Positions 20,020 through 29,973 are shown, numbered from the stretch's first letter. The stretch: DNA of 64,000 nt from CAWFLT01 sp963816795 (GCA_963816795.1 CAWFLT010000014.1:1-64000); one strand, 5' to 3'. Program-made: numbers and translations. The notes: a model not told the origin generated them from the sequence alone.

Positions 20020-20895
20020 TCAGCGGAGCGGCACCGGCAATGGCGCGAGCCGCGACGACGGCGAGAGCCTGGCGGTGTGCGTGGTCTCGTCATAGACGAA
20101 AGGTGCACCCGTGTCGTCGAACGGCGGCTGCGGAAACAACTCGAGCCAGTCCTTCGGATAGCGGCCGCGCGCGAGGCGAAACGCTTCGATGAAGCGGTTG
20201 AGCTCGTCGATCGCCTCGAGCGCTTTGAGCTGGGTCAGGCCGTGGACCGCGGCCCTGCGAATGTACTCCTCGCTCGAGCTCGCCAGTTCTACCAGCATCT
20301 GGCGCGCGCCCTCGCGATTGCCGCCGCGCACTTTCGTTGTCGCCGCCAGCGGCCGGATCCAGGACGGCGCATTCGGCAGTGACGCCGCCTTCTCGAACCA
20401 GTCGGCCGCCGCGGCGTAGTCACCGGTGTGCCAGTAGTGGATGAAGGCGATGTCGTACGGCAGCTGCCAGCGCGTGGGATTGGCCGCCAGTCCCTTCTGG
20501 AGGAGCGCAATCGACTGGTCGGCCCGGCCCGGCCCGTCTGGCGGCGCCGTGGCCAGAAAAATCGCGCCGAAGCGATAGGCGATCATGAATTGCGGATCGA
20601 GCGTCGTCGTCAGGTCCAGCAACGGCTGGAGCAGTTCGAACCGGCCGACGCTCCGGCCCGAGCGCCGGTCCCGTCCGTAGTGCTGGATGGTGCGCACCCA
20701 GTAGACGTCAGCGGCGATGGCGTCGAACGACAGCATGAGCCGATCGGCGATCTTGCCCGAACGCAGGTACAGCACGCGTTCCGTCGGCAGACGGGAGGGA
20801 TACCAGCCTTCACGCGCGTGAAGCACGCCGGCGGCGAGCGTCAGACCGGCGATCACGGCGCCAGTGGCGTACCACCCACGCAGGCGTCCGGTCAC
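20020..20895 (-). CDS. Membrane-anchored TPR-like protein
   Basis: A 291-residue protein with one N-terminal membrane span (YATGAVIAGLTLAAGVLHA) and an extracytoplasmic helical domain of TPR type. Helical pairs include LQKGLAANPTRWQLPYDIAF and YAAAADWFEKAASLPNAPSW. The tail FVYDETTHTARLSPSSRL resembles the end segment of secretion-type proteins. It starts with GTG at 20893-20895, overlapping the permease stop (GTGA), and stops immediately before pilD. The function is unknown. Its place between an ABC transporter and the prepilin peptidase suggests a role in assembly or export at the inner membrane, which is inference. Confidence 0.75.
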   Translation of the reverse strand: MTGRLRGWYATGAVIAGLTLAAGVLHAREGWYPSRLPTERVLYLRSGKIADRLMLSFDAIAADVYWVRTIQHYGRDRRSGRSVGRFELLQPLLDLTTTLDPQFMIAYRFGAIFLATAPPDGPGRADQSIALLQKGLAANPTRWQLPYDIAFIHYWHTGDYAAAADWFEKAASLPNAPSWIRPLAATTKVRGGNREGARQMLVELASSSEEYIRRAAVHGLTQLKALEAIDELNRFIEAFRLARGRYPKDWLELFPQPPFDDTGAPFVYDETTHTARLSPSSRLAPLPVPLR

Positions 20896-21711
20896 TTGAA
20901 TTCCCGGCGCGAAAACACCGCAACCGACGCGCCGACCAGCGTCGCCGAGTACACCGCGGCATACAGGAGCATCGAGAGCACGAGTCCGATCTGGACCCGG
21001 TGCCCGTGGACGACGTCGTTCTTGACGTCGAATCCGGAGAACGCCGGCACGAGCCACCCGACGGCCGTCACGAGCTGCGATACCAGTTGCGGGGCGTCGA
21101 CGATGTCGCCAAAACCGCGCAGGTCGGCGCTGGCCAGGCCCAGCCACGTAGCAGCCGACGGTAAAGACGACGGAGATGAGCGCGCTCGAAGAGAAGGTCG
21201 AAAAGAAGAGCGCAATCGCCGTCAGCAGCGCGAGCTCGGCGGTGAAGAGCACGACCTGCAGCGCCAGTTGCGGATCGAGCGCCGGCGCCTCCCAGGCCAT
21301 CCGCAAGTTCGCTGGCGAGACCAGGTGGACCCAACCGAGCATCAGATAGAACGCTGCCGCCATCGCCCAGATGTTCACCGTGACGGTGAGGACCAGTCCG
21401 ACGTACTTCCCGAGGATGAACTCCCACCGGGGCAGCGGCTTGGCGAGCAGGGCGAAGATGCTGCGCCGGTCGATCTCACGCGCGACCAGCCCGACGCCGA
21501 TGAACACCGTCATCAGGACGCCCGCGAGCTCGATGGTGGCCAGGCCGAGGTCCTTGATGATCTTGAGGTCCTGCCCCGCCGTGATCTGCCCGATCGCAAA
21601 GGATGCCCCGACCAGCAACACCCCGAACACCGCAATGCTGTACAGCACGCGGTCGCGAACGCTCTCCTTGAACACATGCCAGCCGACGAGCGCGACGCGG
21701 TGAAGCGTCAT
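20892..21711 (-). CDS. ABC-2-type transporter permease (one frameshift)
   Basis: An integral membrane subunit of about 272 residues, NosY/ABC-2 type. It starts MTLHRVALVGWHVFKESVRD and has about six spans, among them YSIAVFGVLLVGASFAIGQI, IELAGVLMTVFIGVGLVA and GLVLSMLLYAAVYSATLVGA. The REIDRRSIFALLAKPLPRWE loop is typical. The frame changes near 21150. It overlaps the ATPase gene by four bases (ATGA), so the two form one transporter. The substrate is unknown. Confidence 0.85.
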
Positions 21712-22758
21712 CGGGTGCCGCTCCTCGGGTAGGTCGTCCCGGCGTCGGCGTGACCGCTGCCCTTTCCGGACGCGACCAGGACGGGTCGAGGTCCTGTGCC
21801 TCCCGATCCGAGGCCGCTGCCGGATCCGACGTGCTCGAGGAAGACATCTTCGAGGGTCGTCTTGAGCGGCGTGACTGAGACGAGGGCCGCGCCCGTGGCG
21901 GCCAGTTCGGCCACGAACGGCTCGGGACGATCGTCGGGACCCAGTTCGAAGCTGTACCGCGTATCGGCGATTCGCGTCAGCTTGCGAACGCGATGGCCGA
22001 TGCGATCGGCGACGAGTGGCGACACACCGCTCATCACGATTTCCCAGCCGCGGCCGGGTCCGGCGCCTGCCGTGAGCTCGGACACCGTGCCGTGCGCCAC
22101 GAGCCGGCCTTTGGACAGGATGCCGACCCGGCTGCAGAGCGCTTCCGCATCCGACAGGATGTGCGAGCTGAACAGCACGGTCCGGCCGTCGTCGCGCAAA
22201 CGGAGGATGAGATCGCGCACTTCGCGGCGGCCGACAGGATCCAGCCCGGACATCGGCTCGTCGAAGATCACCAGCTCGGGATCGTTCACGAGTGCCTGCG
22301 CGATGCCAAGCCGCTGCACCATGCCCTTGGAATACTGGCGAATCGGCCGGCGGCGATCGTCGCCGAACCCGACGTCGTTCAGGACACGAGTGGCCCGCGC
22401 TCGGCGCTCCATGCGGTTGTGCCCGCAGAGCCCCGCAAAGTAGCTGAGCAGTTCTTCGGCCGAGAGGTGGTCGTAGAACGTGGGATGCTCGGGGAGGAAG
22501 CCCAGCCGCTGGCGGGCCGCGACGTCGCCCGGCGGGGCGACCCAACACTTCAGCGCGGCCCGACGTCGGAAACAGCAGGTTCACCAGCAGCTTGAGCGTC
22601 GTGCTCTTCCCTGCTCCGTTCGGTCCCAGCAGACCGAAGACGCCCCCAGTCGGAATCTCCAGGGTCAGGCCGTGCAGCGCGCGATGGGGCCGAGGACGCC
22701 AGAAGCCCGAAAGAAAGTCCTTCGTGAGCTCTTCCGTGCGGACGGCCGCGGCCATCAC
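21708..22758 (-). CDS. ABC transporter ATP-binding protein (frameshifted)
   Basis: The ATPase of an ABC-2 transporter, about 350 residues. Walker A GLLGPNGAGKSTTLKLL lies near residue 45, the signature is YSKGMVQRLGIAQALV, and Walker B with catalytic glutamate is LVIFDEPMSGLDPVG. A switch histidine follows in VLFSSHILSDAE. A C-terminal domain of about 110 residues ends LKTTLEDVFLEHVG, as in CcmA/NatA-type subunits. The frame changes near 22575. Its ATG overlaps the stop of the VKOR-DsbA gene (ATGA at 22755-22758), and its stop overlaps the permease start. Confidence 0.88.
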
Positions 22759-23967
22759 TTCACCGGGACGCCCGCCTTCTCAAGTTCCAACCTGATGGCA
22801 AGCTCGAAAAGGTGGGCCGGCAGCCAACCCTGGTCGGTTGCCGCTTTCACGCCGTTGACGTAATAGGTCGGCGTTGAACCGATCTGAATCGACGCCCCAT
22901 CGGAGACGTCGCGCCGGATCTCCGGCAGCTTCGCGGCGTACTCCGCGTCGAAGTCCTTGACGCCCAGCCGGCTCGCGGCTTCCGCACGGACCGCGGCGGC
23001 GGTGAGCCCTTGCTGATCGGGCACCGAGAAGAGCCAGTCGATCGCTTCCTTCTCCTTGCCGCGGTCGCGTGCCATCCGCACCATCGCCGCCTCCTCGCAG
23101 GCGGCCAGATGCATTTCGCGGCTCAGGGTGAAATTGCATTTGCTGCTGAGCGGAAAGTCCTTGTAGACCTCCCGCACGGCACCCGGCGCGAACTCTTCGA
23201 ACTTCTCCAGCACCGGCTTGTAGGCGAAAAAGGCCGCCTTGCACGACGGACACTGCCAGTCCACGAACTTGACAACCAGCACCTTCGCGGGCGCGACCGC
23301 GATGCCGAAGTCGATGCGCGGCTGCCTGGCCCAGCTCGCCGCAAAGCTCTCCTCGACATTCTGACCCGCCGGAACAGCGGCCGCAGCCGGGGCGCACGTC
23401 ACCCTCTCGCGGAAATGACGCGATCAACGAACCGGTGCCAGCGAGAAACAGCAGCACGACGGCCATCGTCGCCGGCGGAGCGAACGCGGCGCGCAGATCG
23501 CGGATGAAACGACCAGGCAACTGCATCAGCGACACCGACGCGGCGAGACCGGACACCACGAAGATGCCGATCACCGAGACGTAGGTCCCGATGCAAAGGA
23601 CACACCCGGTCTTGAGTTGAACAAACGAGGCGTAGCCGAGATAAATCACGGCGGCCAGCCCGACGATTGAAAGCGCGAACACATATGACGCGACCGGCAC
23701 GCCACCGGCCGGTCTGGGCGCCGACATACTGGCGATGAGCGCCACCAGGCCGAACCAGAACACCCCGCCAATGGCCACCGGCACGCCGAACATCGAGCCG
23801 TAGCGGCTCAAGTAGACCTGCGTGCAGTTGAAGGTCGCATTGATGTCGCACGGGCTCACGTAGGTCGGTTCGACGATGAGCTTGTAATGGACCCAGGCCG
23901 AGGCGGCGGAGAATGCCAAACCCAGCATGGCGAAGCCGAGAATGAACCAGCGAGTTCGTGATGTCAT
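22755..23967 (-). CDS. VKOR-DsbA fusion, disulfide-forming protein (one frameshift)
   Basis: A bacterial vitamin K epoxide reductase homologue fused to a DsbA-like thioredoxin domain, about 403 residues. The N-terminal half has four or five spans, a first cysteine pair in SPCDINATFNCTQVYLSRYG and the quinone-side CVLC motif. The C-terminal half is periplasmic and carries WQCPSCKAAFF and the cis-proline region IGSTPTYYVNG. Such fusions oxidise cysteines in exported proteins and pass electrons to quinones. The frame changes near 23400. First gene of a chain of overlapping genes reaching pilD, and adjacent to pilA, whose product has a cysteine pair. Confidence 0.85.
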
Positions 23968-24035
23968 AGGAGTGATCCGACGACGGTTGTACCACAGAAG
24001 GGGCCCGGGGGGAGGCGGCGCGATTCCCGAGCCCG

Positions 24036-24093
24036 TTCGAGCCTCACGGTGCCGCGTCCGCGGAAGGTCCCCGGCCGGCACCGTGAGGTCGAA
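24036..24093 (-). terminator. Strong hairpin downstream of pilA
   Basis: A 13-bp perfect stem (24042-24054 with 24076-24088) is extended by five more pairs (24036-24040 with 24089-24093) around a single bulged G at 24041. It follows the pilA stop on the minus strand and precedes the VKOR-DsbA gene. There is no clear U-run, so it may terminate or stabilise the pilA message. Confidence 0.6.
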
Positions 24094-24106
24094 CCGCCTC
24101 AGACGC

Positions 24107-24631
24107 TTATTGGATGGGCATGGCGCCTGACGCCGCAAACGGCTCGGTCGGCGCGGTCGCCGAGGCGAGCTGCCAAATGGTGTTGCCCGCGTTCACCGAG
24201 AACGAACGCGTGCCGGTGGTATTGAATGTCATCGGCCGGGCTGTTGACAGATACGCGGAGATCGTCGGCGTGGTGTTGCAGTCGGCCGGGCCGGCCGCCG
24301 AGCCAGCGCCAGCGGCGAGCGTGAAGTCGTAGCCGCTCTTCTGCGGGGTCGCGCTGCTGCCGAGGTCCATCCCGATGAAACCCTCGCCGGCACCACCAGG
24401 AGGCGCCGCGAGGACCGTGAAGCCCGACGCGTACCCGCCGTTTCCGCACGACGCCGAGTAGGCGACCTGAGACGACGTGGTGACCTTCAGCGATGCAATG
24501 GCCGACGTCTCGTTGCCCGTCATGCGGGCACGCAAGAGCCCCGGCACCGCGATCGCCGCGATGATGCTGATGATCGCGACGACGATCAGCAGCTCGATAA
24601 GGGTAAAACCCTGATCTTTTTTGCCTCTCAT
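24107..24631 (-). CDS. pilA: Type IV pilin, major subunit candidate
   Basis: A 174-residue prepilin with a short leader. It has cleavage motif KKDQGFTLIELLIVVAIISI with glutamate at position 5, then the hydrophobic assembly helix. Alanine/glycine-rich beta segments follow. There are two cysteines, in SASCGNGGYA and PADCNTTP, placed to form a disulfide loop. The start is backed by an AGAAAGGAGAA ribosome-binding site. It is the last gene of pilB-pilT-pilC-pilA but has its own leader with a hairpin and a strong terminator-like hairpin, consistent with separate high expression. I call it major pilin from size and position. Confidence 0.88.
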   Translation of the reverse strand: MRGKKDQGFTLIELLIVVAIISIIAAIAVPGLLRARMTGNETSAIASLKVTTSSQVAYSASCGNGGYASGFTVLAAPPGGAGEGFIGMDLGSSATPQKSGYDFTLAAGAGSAAGPADCNTTPTISAYLSTARPMTFNTTGTRSFSVNAGNTIWQLASATAPTEPFAASGAMPIQ

Positions 24632-24688
24632 GTGTGTCTATTCTCCTTTCTCCTTACATAGTGCGAACGCCGACAGTTCTGTCACCCG

Positions 24689-24720
24689 CGCGCGCCGGAC
24701 AGCAGTGCCGTCCGCGCGCG
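24689..24720 (-). promoter_or_regulatory. Hairpin in the pilC-pilA intergenic leader
   Basis: CGCGCG (24689-24694) and CGGAC (24696-24700) pair with 24710-24720 around one bulged C and a nine-base loop. It lies 60-90 bases upstream of the pilA start. It could end read-through from pilC or protect a processed pilA transcript. A weak sigma-54-like element (GG, ten bases, TGC pattern) lies just upstream at 24739-24752. Confidence 0.4.
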
Positions 24721-24767
24721 TACGGGTTAGTGCGGTTTGCACCCGCTACACCCACCCGAAAACGGCT

Positions 24768-25970
24768 CTAGTGAGACAGCTGGCTGATCAGGTCGAACAG
24801 CGGCAGATACATGGCGATCACGATGCCGCCGACAATGACGCCGAGTACGCAGATGAGCAGCGGTTCAAGGATCGTGAGCAGCCCGGCGATGGCGACGTCG
24901 ACTTCGTCTTCATAGAACTCGGCAATCTTCGCCAGCATCGTGTCGAGGGCGCCCGTGGTTTCACCGGCGCCGATCATTTGCGACACCATCGTGGGAAACA
25001 CGCCGGAGGCCTTGAGGGGCGCCGCGATCGTCTCGCCGCGCTCGATGCGTCCGCGCACCTGCATGACGGCCTTTTCGATCAGCGCGTTGCCGGACGTCCT
25101 GGCCGTGATCTCGAGGCCACTCAGAATCGGCACGCCTGAGCTCAGCAGCGTCGACAGGGTGCGGCAGAACCGCGCCACCGCGATCTTGCGGAAGATCTTG
25201 CCGACGAGCGGCAGCTTCAGCAGCAGCGAGTCGATGCGCATGCGCCCGGTGGCAGTCTTGTAATCGCGGCGCAACAGATACAGGCCTCCGAAGACGCCCG
25301 CGAGAAAGAACGGCAGGACCACGATCATCTTCCTGCTGATGCCGATGACCACCCGCGTCGCGAGCGGGAGTTGGGCGCCCAGGCCCTCGAACAGGGTGGT
25401 GAACGTCGGCACGACCTTGACCATGATGACGGTCACGACGATCGCCGCGATGCTGAGCACCGCGACCGGATAGATCATCGCGGAACGCACCTGCGAGATG
25501 AGCTTGGCCTGCTTCTCGATGAAGGTCGACAGGCGCTGGAAGATGACGTCGAGAATACCGCCCGCTTCGCCGGCGGCCACCATGTTGGTGAACAACGCGT
25601 CGAACGCGTCGGGCTGCTTCTGCATGGCGTCGGCCAGCGACGAGCCGCCCTCGAGGTCGATGCGGACGGCACCGACCGCCGCCGCCAGCCGCTTGTGCGG
25701 CTCTTCCCTGGCCAGCAGTTCCAGACATTGCACGAGCGGCAGGCCGGCGTCGATCATGACCGAGAACTGCCGCGTGAAGATGGCGAGGTTGCGCGCCGGC
25801 ACACGACGGTAGCGCACTTCCCTCCGCGCCGCCGGCCCGACCTTCGTGACGAGGATCTGCTCGCGCTTGAGCGCGTCGGCCAGCGCGTCCCGCGACTCCG
25901 CGGCGCGCTCGCCCTTGACGATCTGTCCGGTCCGCGTTCGTCCGACCCAGGCGAACGTCGTGGTCGTCAT
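24768..25970 (-). CDS. pilC: Type IV pilus inner-membrane platform protein PilC
   Basis: A complete 400-residue GspF/PilC-family protein, the inner-membrane platform on which the PilB and PilT motors act. Two homologous cytoplasmic domains (FTRQFSVMIDAGLPLVQCLE and FCRTLSTLLSSGVPILSGLE) alternate with membrane spans (AMIYPVAVLSIAAIVVTVIM; VVLPFFLAGVFGGLYLL; LLTILEPLLICVLGVIVGGI). The start at 25970 overlaps the corrected pilT stop (ATGA). It lies in the order pilB-pilT-pilC-pilA. Confidence 0.95.
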   Translation of the reverse strand: MTTTTFAWVGRTRTGQIVKGERAAESRDALADALKREQILVTKVGPAARREVRYRRVPARNLAIFTRQFSVMIDAGLPLVQCLELLAREEPHKRLAAAVGAVRIDLEGGSSLADAMQKQPDAFDALFTNMVAAGEAGGILDVIFQRLSTFIEKQAKLISQVRSAMIYPVAVLSIAAIVVTVIMVKVVPTFTTLFEGLGAQLPLATRVVIGISRKMIVVLPFFLAGVFGGLYLLRRDYKTATGRMRIDSLLLKLPLVGKIFRKIAVARFCRTLSTLLSSGVPILSGLEITARTSGNALIEKAVMQVRGRIERGETIAAPLKASGVFPTMVSQMIGAGETTGALDTMLAKIAEFYEDEVDVAIAGLLTILEPLLICVLGVIVGGIVIAMYLPLFDLISQLSH

Positions 25971-27114
25971 CGTCCGGCTCCCTGCCCGGCAGGTTGCCCC
26001 AGCGGCGTTCTGCGCGCGGCGCCTGCGTGCGTCGCCGGATGCAATTGCCAGCTGCCGCGCTCGAGGATCGTGATCAACTCGTCGCGCAAGCGACGACGTC
26101 GTGAGCGCCGTGTCACGCGAAATCACACGCTTCTCGACCAGCCGGGCGAGCGACTGGTTCATCGTCTGCATGCCGAGCTTTTCCTGGCCGGTCTGCATCG
26201 TGCCGTAGATCTGATGGATTTTGTCGTCGCGAATCAGGTTCCGGATGGCGGGCGTGGCCACGAGAATCTCGAGGGCGGCGGCGCGTCCCTGCCCGCTCAT
26301 CTTCGGGACGAGCGCCTGACAGACGATGCCTTCGAGAACCAGCGAGAGCTGCATCCGGATCTGCGGCTGCTGGTGTGCCGGGAAGGCGTCGATGATGCGG
26401 GTGATCGTCTGCGCCGCGGAGTTGGTGTGCAGCGTCGCCATCGTCAAATGCCCCGTCTCGGCCAGCTTCATCGCGGCTTCCATCGTCTCGAGATCGCGCA
26501 TTTCGCCGACGAGCACCACGTCCGGGTCTTCGCGAAGGGCGGCGCGCAACGCCATCGTGAAGCTTTGCGTGTCGGCGTGCAGCTCACGCTGGTTGATCAG
26601 TCCGGTCTTGTGGTGGTGGACGGTACTCGATCGGGTCTTCGATCGTCAGGATGTGCGCCGGCCTCGACAGGTTGATGCGATCGATCATCGCCGCCAGCGT
26701 CGTCGACTTGCCGCTGCCGGTCGGCCCCGTGACGAGAACGAGGCCGCGCGGCCGGTCGGCCAGCTCGGCAAGCACTGGCGGCAGGCCCAGCTCGTCGAGC
26801 GAGCGAATCTTCTCGGGAATCAGACGCAGCACCGCGCCGACGCCGCCCTTCTGGTTGAACACGTTGCCACGGAACCGCCCGACGCCGCGCATGCCGAAGG
26901 CGAGGTCGAGCTCCCAGGACTCTTCGAACTTCTTCTTCTGCGCGTCGGTCAGCACGCTGTACGCCAGCGCCTTGATCACGTCCGGGGTGAGATCGGGATA
27001 CTCGAGCCGCCTCAGGCGCCCGTCGACGCGCACCTGCGGCGGTGATCCCATCGACAGATGGAGGTCCGAGCCTCCAAGCTCCAGCGTCGCCTTCAACAAA
27101 TCCGGCAGGTTCAT
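25967..27114 (-). CDS. pilT: Pilus retraction ATPase PilT (two frameshifts)
   Basis: A cytoplasmic hexameric ATPase that depolymerises pili for twitching. The N-terminal PAS-like domain begins MNLPDLLKATLELGGSDLHL. Walker A is GPTGSGKSTTLA, followed by ILTIEDPIEY (Asp box) and Walker B DPDVVLVGEMRDLETMEAA. The His box lies in GHLTMATLHTNSAAQTI. The retraction-specific AIRNLIRD motif is present, so this is PilT and not PilB. Frame changes lie near 26610 and 26090; in the corrected frame the tail ends AGQGAGR at 25967. The PilC start overlaps this stop. About 382 residues, usual for PilT plus a short variable tail. Confidence 0.93.
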
Positions 27115-27144
27115 GATGCTCGCCCTTCTCCCGGCCTTTGGCCT

Positions 27145-28896
27145 TTACATCGTCTCTCTCACGACTTCCTCGAACGTGGTCACGCCTTCGCGGACCTTCA
27201 TCAGGCCGGCGCGCCGGAGCGTGTTCATGCCTTCGGCCACCGCCACCCTTCGCAGTTCGGTCACCGGGGCGTTGGCGACGATGTTCTCGCGGAGCGGCTC
27301 GGTGATGTCCATGATCTCGAACAGGCCGACGCGGCCCTTGCGGCCGGTGCCGCTGCAGCGGTCGCAGCCGCGGCCGTGCATCGGCTGCGTCGTCGCCAAC
27401 TCTTCTTCCGTGAAACCCGCGTCGAGCAGCCGTGGCTTCGGGATCTGCTCCGGCGCCTTGCAGTGTTCGCAGATTCTGCGCACCAGGCGCTGCGCGGCGA
27501 CCAGATTCAGCGAATTGGCGACGAGAAACGGCTCAATGCCCATGTTGACGAGCCGGTTCACGCTGCTCGGCGCATCGTTGGTGTGGAGCGTCGAGAGCAC
27601 GAGGTGCCCCGTGAGCGCCGCCTTCACGCCGATCGACGCCGTCTCGGCGTCGCGGATTTCGCCGACGAGGATGACGTTGGGGTCCTGCCGCAGGAACGAG
27701 CGCAACGCCGCGGCAAACGAGAGGCCGATGTTGTCGCGGACCGGCACCTGATTGATCCCCATCAGGTTGAACTCGACGGGGTCCTCGGCCGTCATGATGT
27801 TGACGCCGGGCTCGTTGAGCTGCGCCAGCGCCGAATAGAGCGTGTTGGTCTTGCCGCTGCCGGTGGGGCCGGTGACCAGGACCATGCCCCACGGCTTGCG
27901 AATCGCGCGCATGAACTTCTCGAGCTCCGAGGCGGTGAACCCGAGCTGCTTCATGTCGAGGCGCAGCGCCTCGGGATCGAGCAGCCGGAGGACGACTTTT
28001 TCGCCGAAGAGCGTCGGCAACACCGAGACGCGGAAGTCGACGTCACGCGGCGTGCCGCGGTCGTTCGACCGGACCTTGATCCGGCCGTCCTGCGGCAGCC
28101 GCTTCTCGGCGATGTCGAGCCGCGCCATGATCTTCACGCGCGACACGATGGCATCGCGATACCTGAGCGGGGGTGTCATCACAGGATGCAACACGCCGTC
28201 GATGCGGAACCGGATCCGCATTTCCTTTTCGTAGGGCTCGATGTGGATATCGCTCGCGCCCTTCTGAATCGACGAGAGCATGAGGGCATTGACGAGACGG
28301 ATGATCGGCCCCTCGCCGCCTTGACGCTCGAGCGAGGCGGCAGCGATCTCTTCGGCGGCGTCCAGGACTTCCAGATTGCCGTCGTCTTCGCCTTCGGAGC
28401 CCATGTCCTCCAGCGCCCGCGAGACCATGTCGGCGCTGATCGCCCTGCCGTTCGCCGCCGGCGTCGCGCCGGGCTTCGCGAAGTACTGCGCGATCGCCTC
28501 GCGAATCGCCGTGTCGCAGGCGACGACCGGCTCGATGTGCAGCCCGGTCCGAAACTTGATGTCGTCGATCGCGAAGACGTTGGTCGGATCCGTCATCGCG
28601 AGCGTCAGTGCCGTCCCGTTCTTGCCGACGGGAATGACGCTGTACTTGCTGGCGGCCTCGGCCGGAATCAGGCGCACGACGGCAGGGTCGAGATCGAATT
28701 CCTTGAGGTTGATCGCCGGCACGCCGTGTTGGCGGCTGAGGACGGACGTGATGTCTTCGTCGCGGAGGAGGCCGAGCTTGACGAGGGTGCTCCCCAACCG
28801 GCCGCCATTGGCGCGGTGATGGTTCAGCGCCTCCTGCAGTTGTGCCGGGGTGACGCGCTTTTCGCGCAGGAGAAGTTCGCCCAGTCTGGCCGCCAT
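27145..28896 (-). CDS. pilB: Pilus extension ATPase PilB
   Basis: A complete GspE/PilB ATPase of 583 residues that powers pilus polymerisation. The N-terminal MshEN-type domain starts MAARLGELLLREKRVTPAQL. Walker A GPTGSGKT is at about residue 345, the Asp box is NIMTAEDPVEF, Walker B is DPNVILVGEIRDAETA, and the His box lies in GHLVLSTLHTNDA. A four-cysteine zinc site (CEHC and CDRC) follows. I start at the ATG at 28896 because GGGAG lies five bases upstream; a GTG at 28911 in the same frame is possible. First gene of pilB-pilT-pilC-pilA. Confidence 0.95.
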   Translation of the reverse strand: MAARLGELLLREKRVTPAQLQEALNHHRANGGRLGSTLVKLGLLRDEDITSVLSRQHGVPAINLKEFDLDPAVVRLIPAEAASKYSVIPVGKNGTALTLAMTDPTNVFAIDDIKFRTGLHIEPVVACDTAIREAIAQYFAKPGATPAANGRAISADMVSRALEDMGSEGEDDGNLEVLDAAEEIAAASLERQGGEGPIIRLVNALMLSSIQKGASDIHIEPYEKEMRIRFRIDGVLHPVMTPPLRYRDAIVSRVKIMARLDIAEKRLPQDGRIKVRSNDRGTPRDVDFRVSVLPTLFGEKVVLRLLDPEALRLDMKQLGFTASELEKFMRAIRKPWGMVLVTGPTGSGKTNTLYSALAQLNEPGVNIMTAEDPVEFNLMGINQVPVRDNIGLSFAAALRSFLRQDPNVILVGEIRDAETASIGVKAALTGHLVLSTLHTNDAPSSVNRLVNMGIEPFLVANSLNLVAAQRLVRRICEHCKAPEQIPKPRLLDAGFTEEELATTQPMHGRGCDRCSGTGRKGRVGLFEIMDITEPLRENIVANAPVTELRRVAVAEGMNTLRRAGLMKVREGVTTFEEVVRETM

Positions 28897-28934
28897 GTGC
28901 TCCCAACCCACACACGGCGGCGGCAGCGTTCTGG

Positions 28935-29906
28935 CTAGAACCCTGCGCGCATCGCGAACCCGAACCCGCGATCTTCGTCGCGGCGGCCCTGCGTGTAGTA
29001 GCCGTCCAGCCAGAAGCTCGGACGGATCGCTACACTGCCGCCAACCGAGGCGATCGCGTCGGCGGTCCCGTCACGGTTCCACCGCACGCCGCCGCGCATT
29101 GCTGCGCGACTGCCCAGGCGGCTCTCGCCGCCTGCCGCAATCTTTCGACGAAGGCCGCCAGGAAGGTCGGCCGTGTCCAGGTCGACATCCAGAGCAAAGG
29201 TCAGGCCATCGATCGGAAACGCAGAAACGCCCAAACGCACGCGTCGTTCGAGCCCGATGTCAATTTCTGCAATTGTGCCGAAGCCGGCTTCTCGCAAATT
29301 CTTCGACGACACGCCGACACGGACCTTTTCGAAATCGACCATCACGCCAAGATCGAAGTCGACGGTGGTGTGCGCCTCGCCTTCGATATCCGCTCCGTGA
29401 TCGAGCGCATCGCCCGCGGTGTCCCCATCTGCCAGGCCAATATTGGGCCGTCCCCGCATCGTCTTGATCGTCCCGCCGACGACCAGCCCCTGGACGATCG
29501 TCTGGACCAGGGTGATGCCCACCTGACTCACTCGGAGCGACCTCGTGGCGAGTGCGCCGGTCGGTCCGATGGCCAAATCGGTCGTCTTGAAGCGGCCATA
29601 CGACAGCGCGATCGGCCACGTGCCGAGACTGGTCAGGCTGTTGTTGTCGACCCGGGGACCCGGGTACGGCGGCGCTTTGTGATTACCCGTTTGAAAGCGA
29701 TCCCACTCGAATGTCATTCCCACCGGCCCGCCATGGGGAAGGCCCGCCGGGTTCCAGTGGACCGCCGTGGGGTCATCCGCGACCGCGACAAACGCCCCGC
29801 CCATGCCGAGCGCGCGGACGCCCACGGTTTCAAAGGAGGAGGTCTGCGCCGAGGCCCCGGAGGCGCACGCGACGCTGACGAGCGTATACAAAACCTTACG
29901 AAACAT
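28935..29906 (-). CDS. TraF/PorV-type outer-membrane beta-barrel protein
   Basis: A 323-residue exported protein with signal peptide MFRKVLYTLVSVACASGASA followed by QTSSFETVGVRALGMGGAFV. That opening and DDPTAVHWNPAGL are typical of the TraF_2/PorV/FadL-like barrel group. The rest is rich in alternating strands and ends with the aromatic residue F (GFAMRAGF), as outer-membrane barrels do. The start at 29906 puts the signal peptide at the N-terminus; upstream in-frame starts add an implausible leader. The stop lies 24 bases before pilB, so it may be co-transcribed with the pilus genes. Specific role unknown. Confidence 0.72.
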   Translation of the reverse strand: MFRKVLYTLVSVACASGASAQTSSFETVGVRALGMGGAFVAVADDPTAVHWNPAGLPHGGPVGMTFEWDRFQTGNHKAPPYPGPRVDNNSLTSLGTWPIALSYGRFKTTDLAIGPTGALATRSLRVSQVGITLVQTIVQGLVVGGTIKTMRGRPNIGLADGDTAGDALDHGADIEGEAHTTVDFDLGVMVDFEKVRVGVSSKNLREAGFGTIAEIDIGLERRVRLGVSAFPIDGLTFALDVDLDTADLPGGLRRKIAAGGESRLGSRAAMRGGVRWNRDGTADAIASVGGSVAIRPSFWLDGYYTQGRRDEDRGFGFAMRAGF

Positions 29907-29973
29907 CCCCGGCAGGGTATCAGGCATCGCCCAACTCCCGGCAGGAGGCGGATTCGGAACCTCCTGAGGGCCC

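Noticed and set aside
20020..22758. A single 912-residue ABC transporter/TPR fusion
   Set aside because: The combined frame runs through out-of-frame stretches. Conserved ATPase, permease and TPR parts each have their own start and stop with four-base overlaps.
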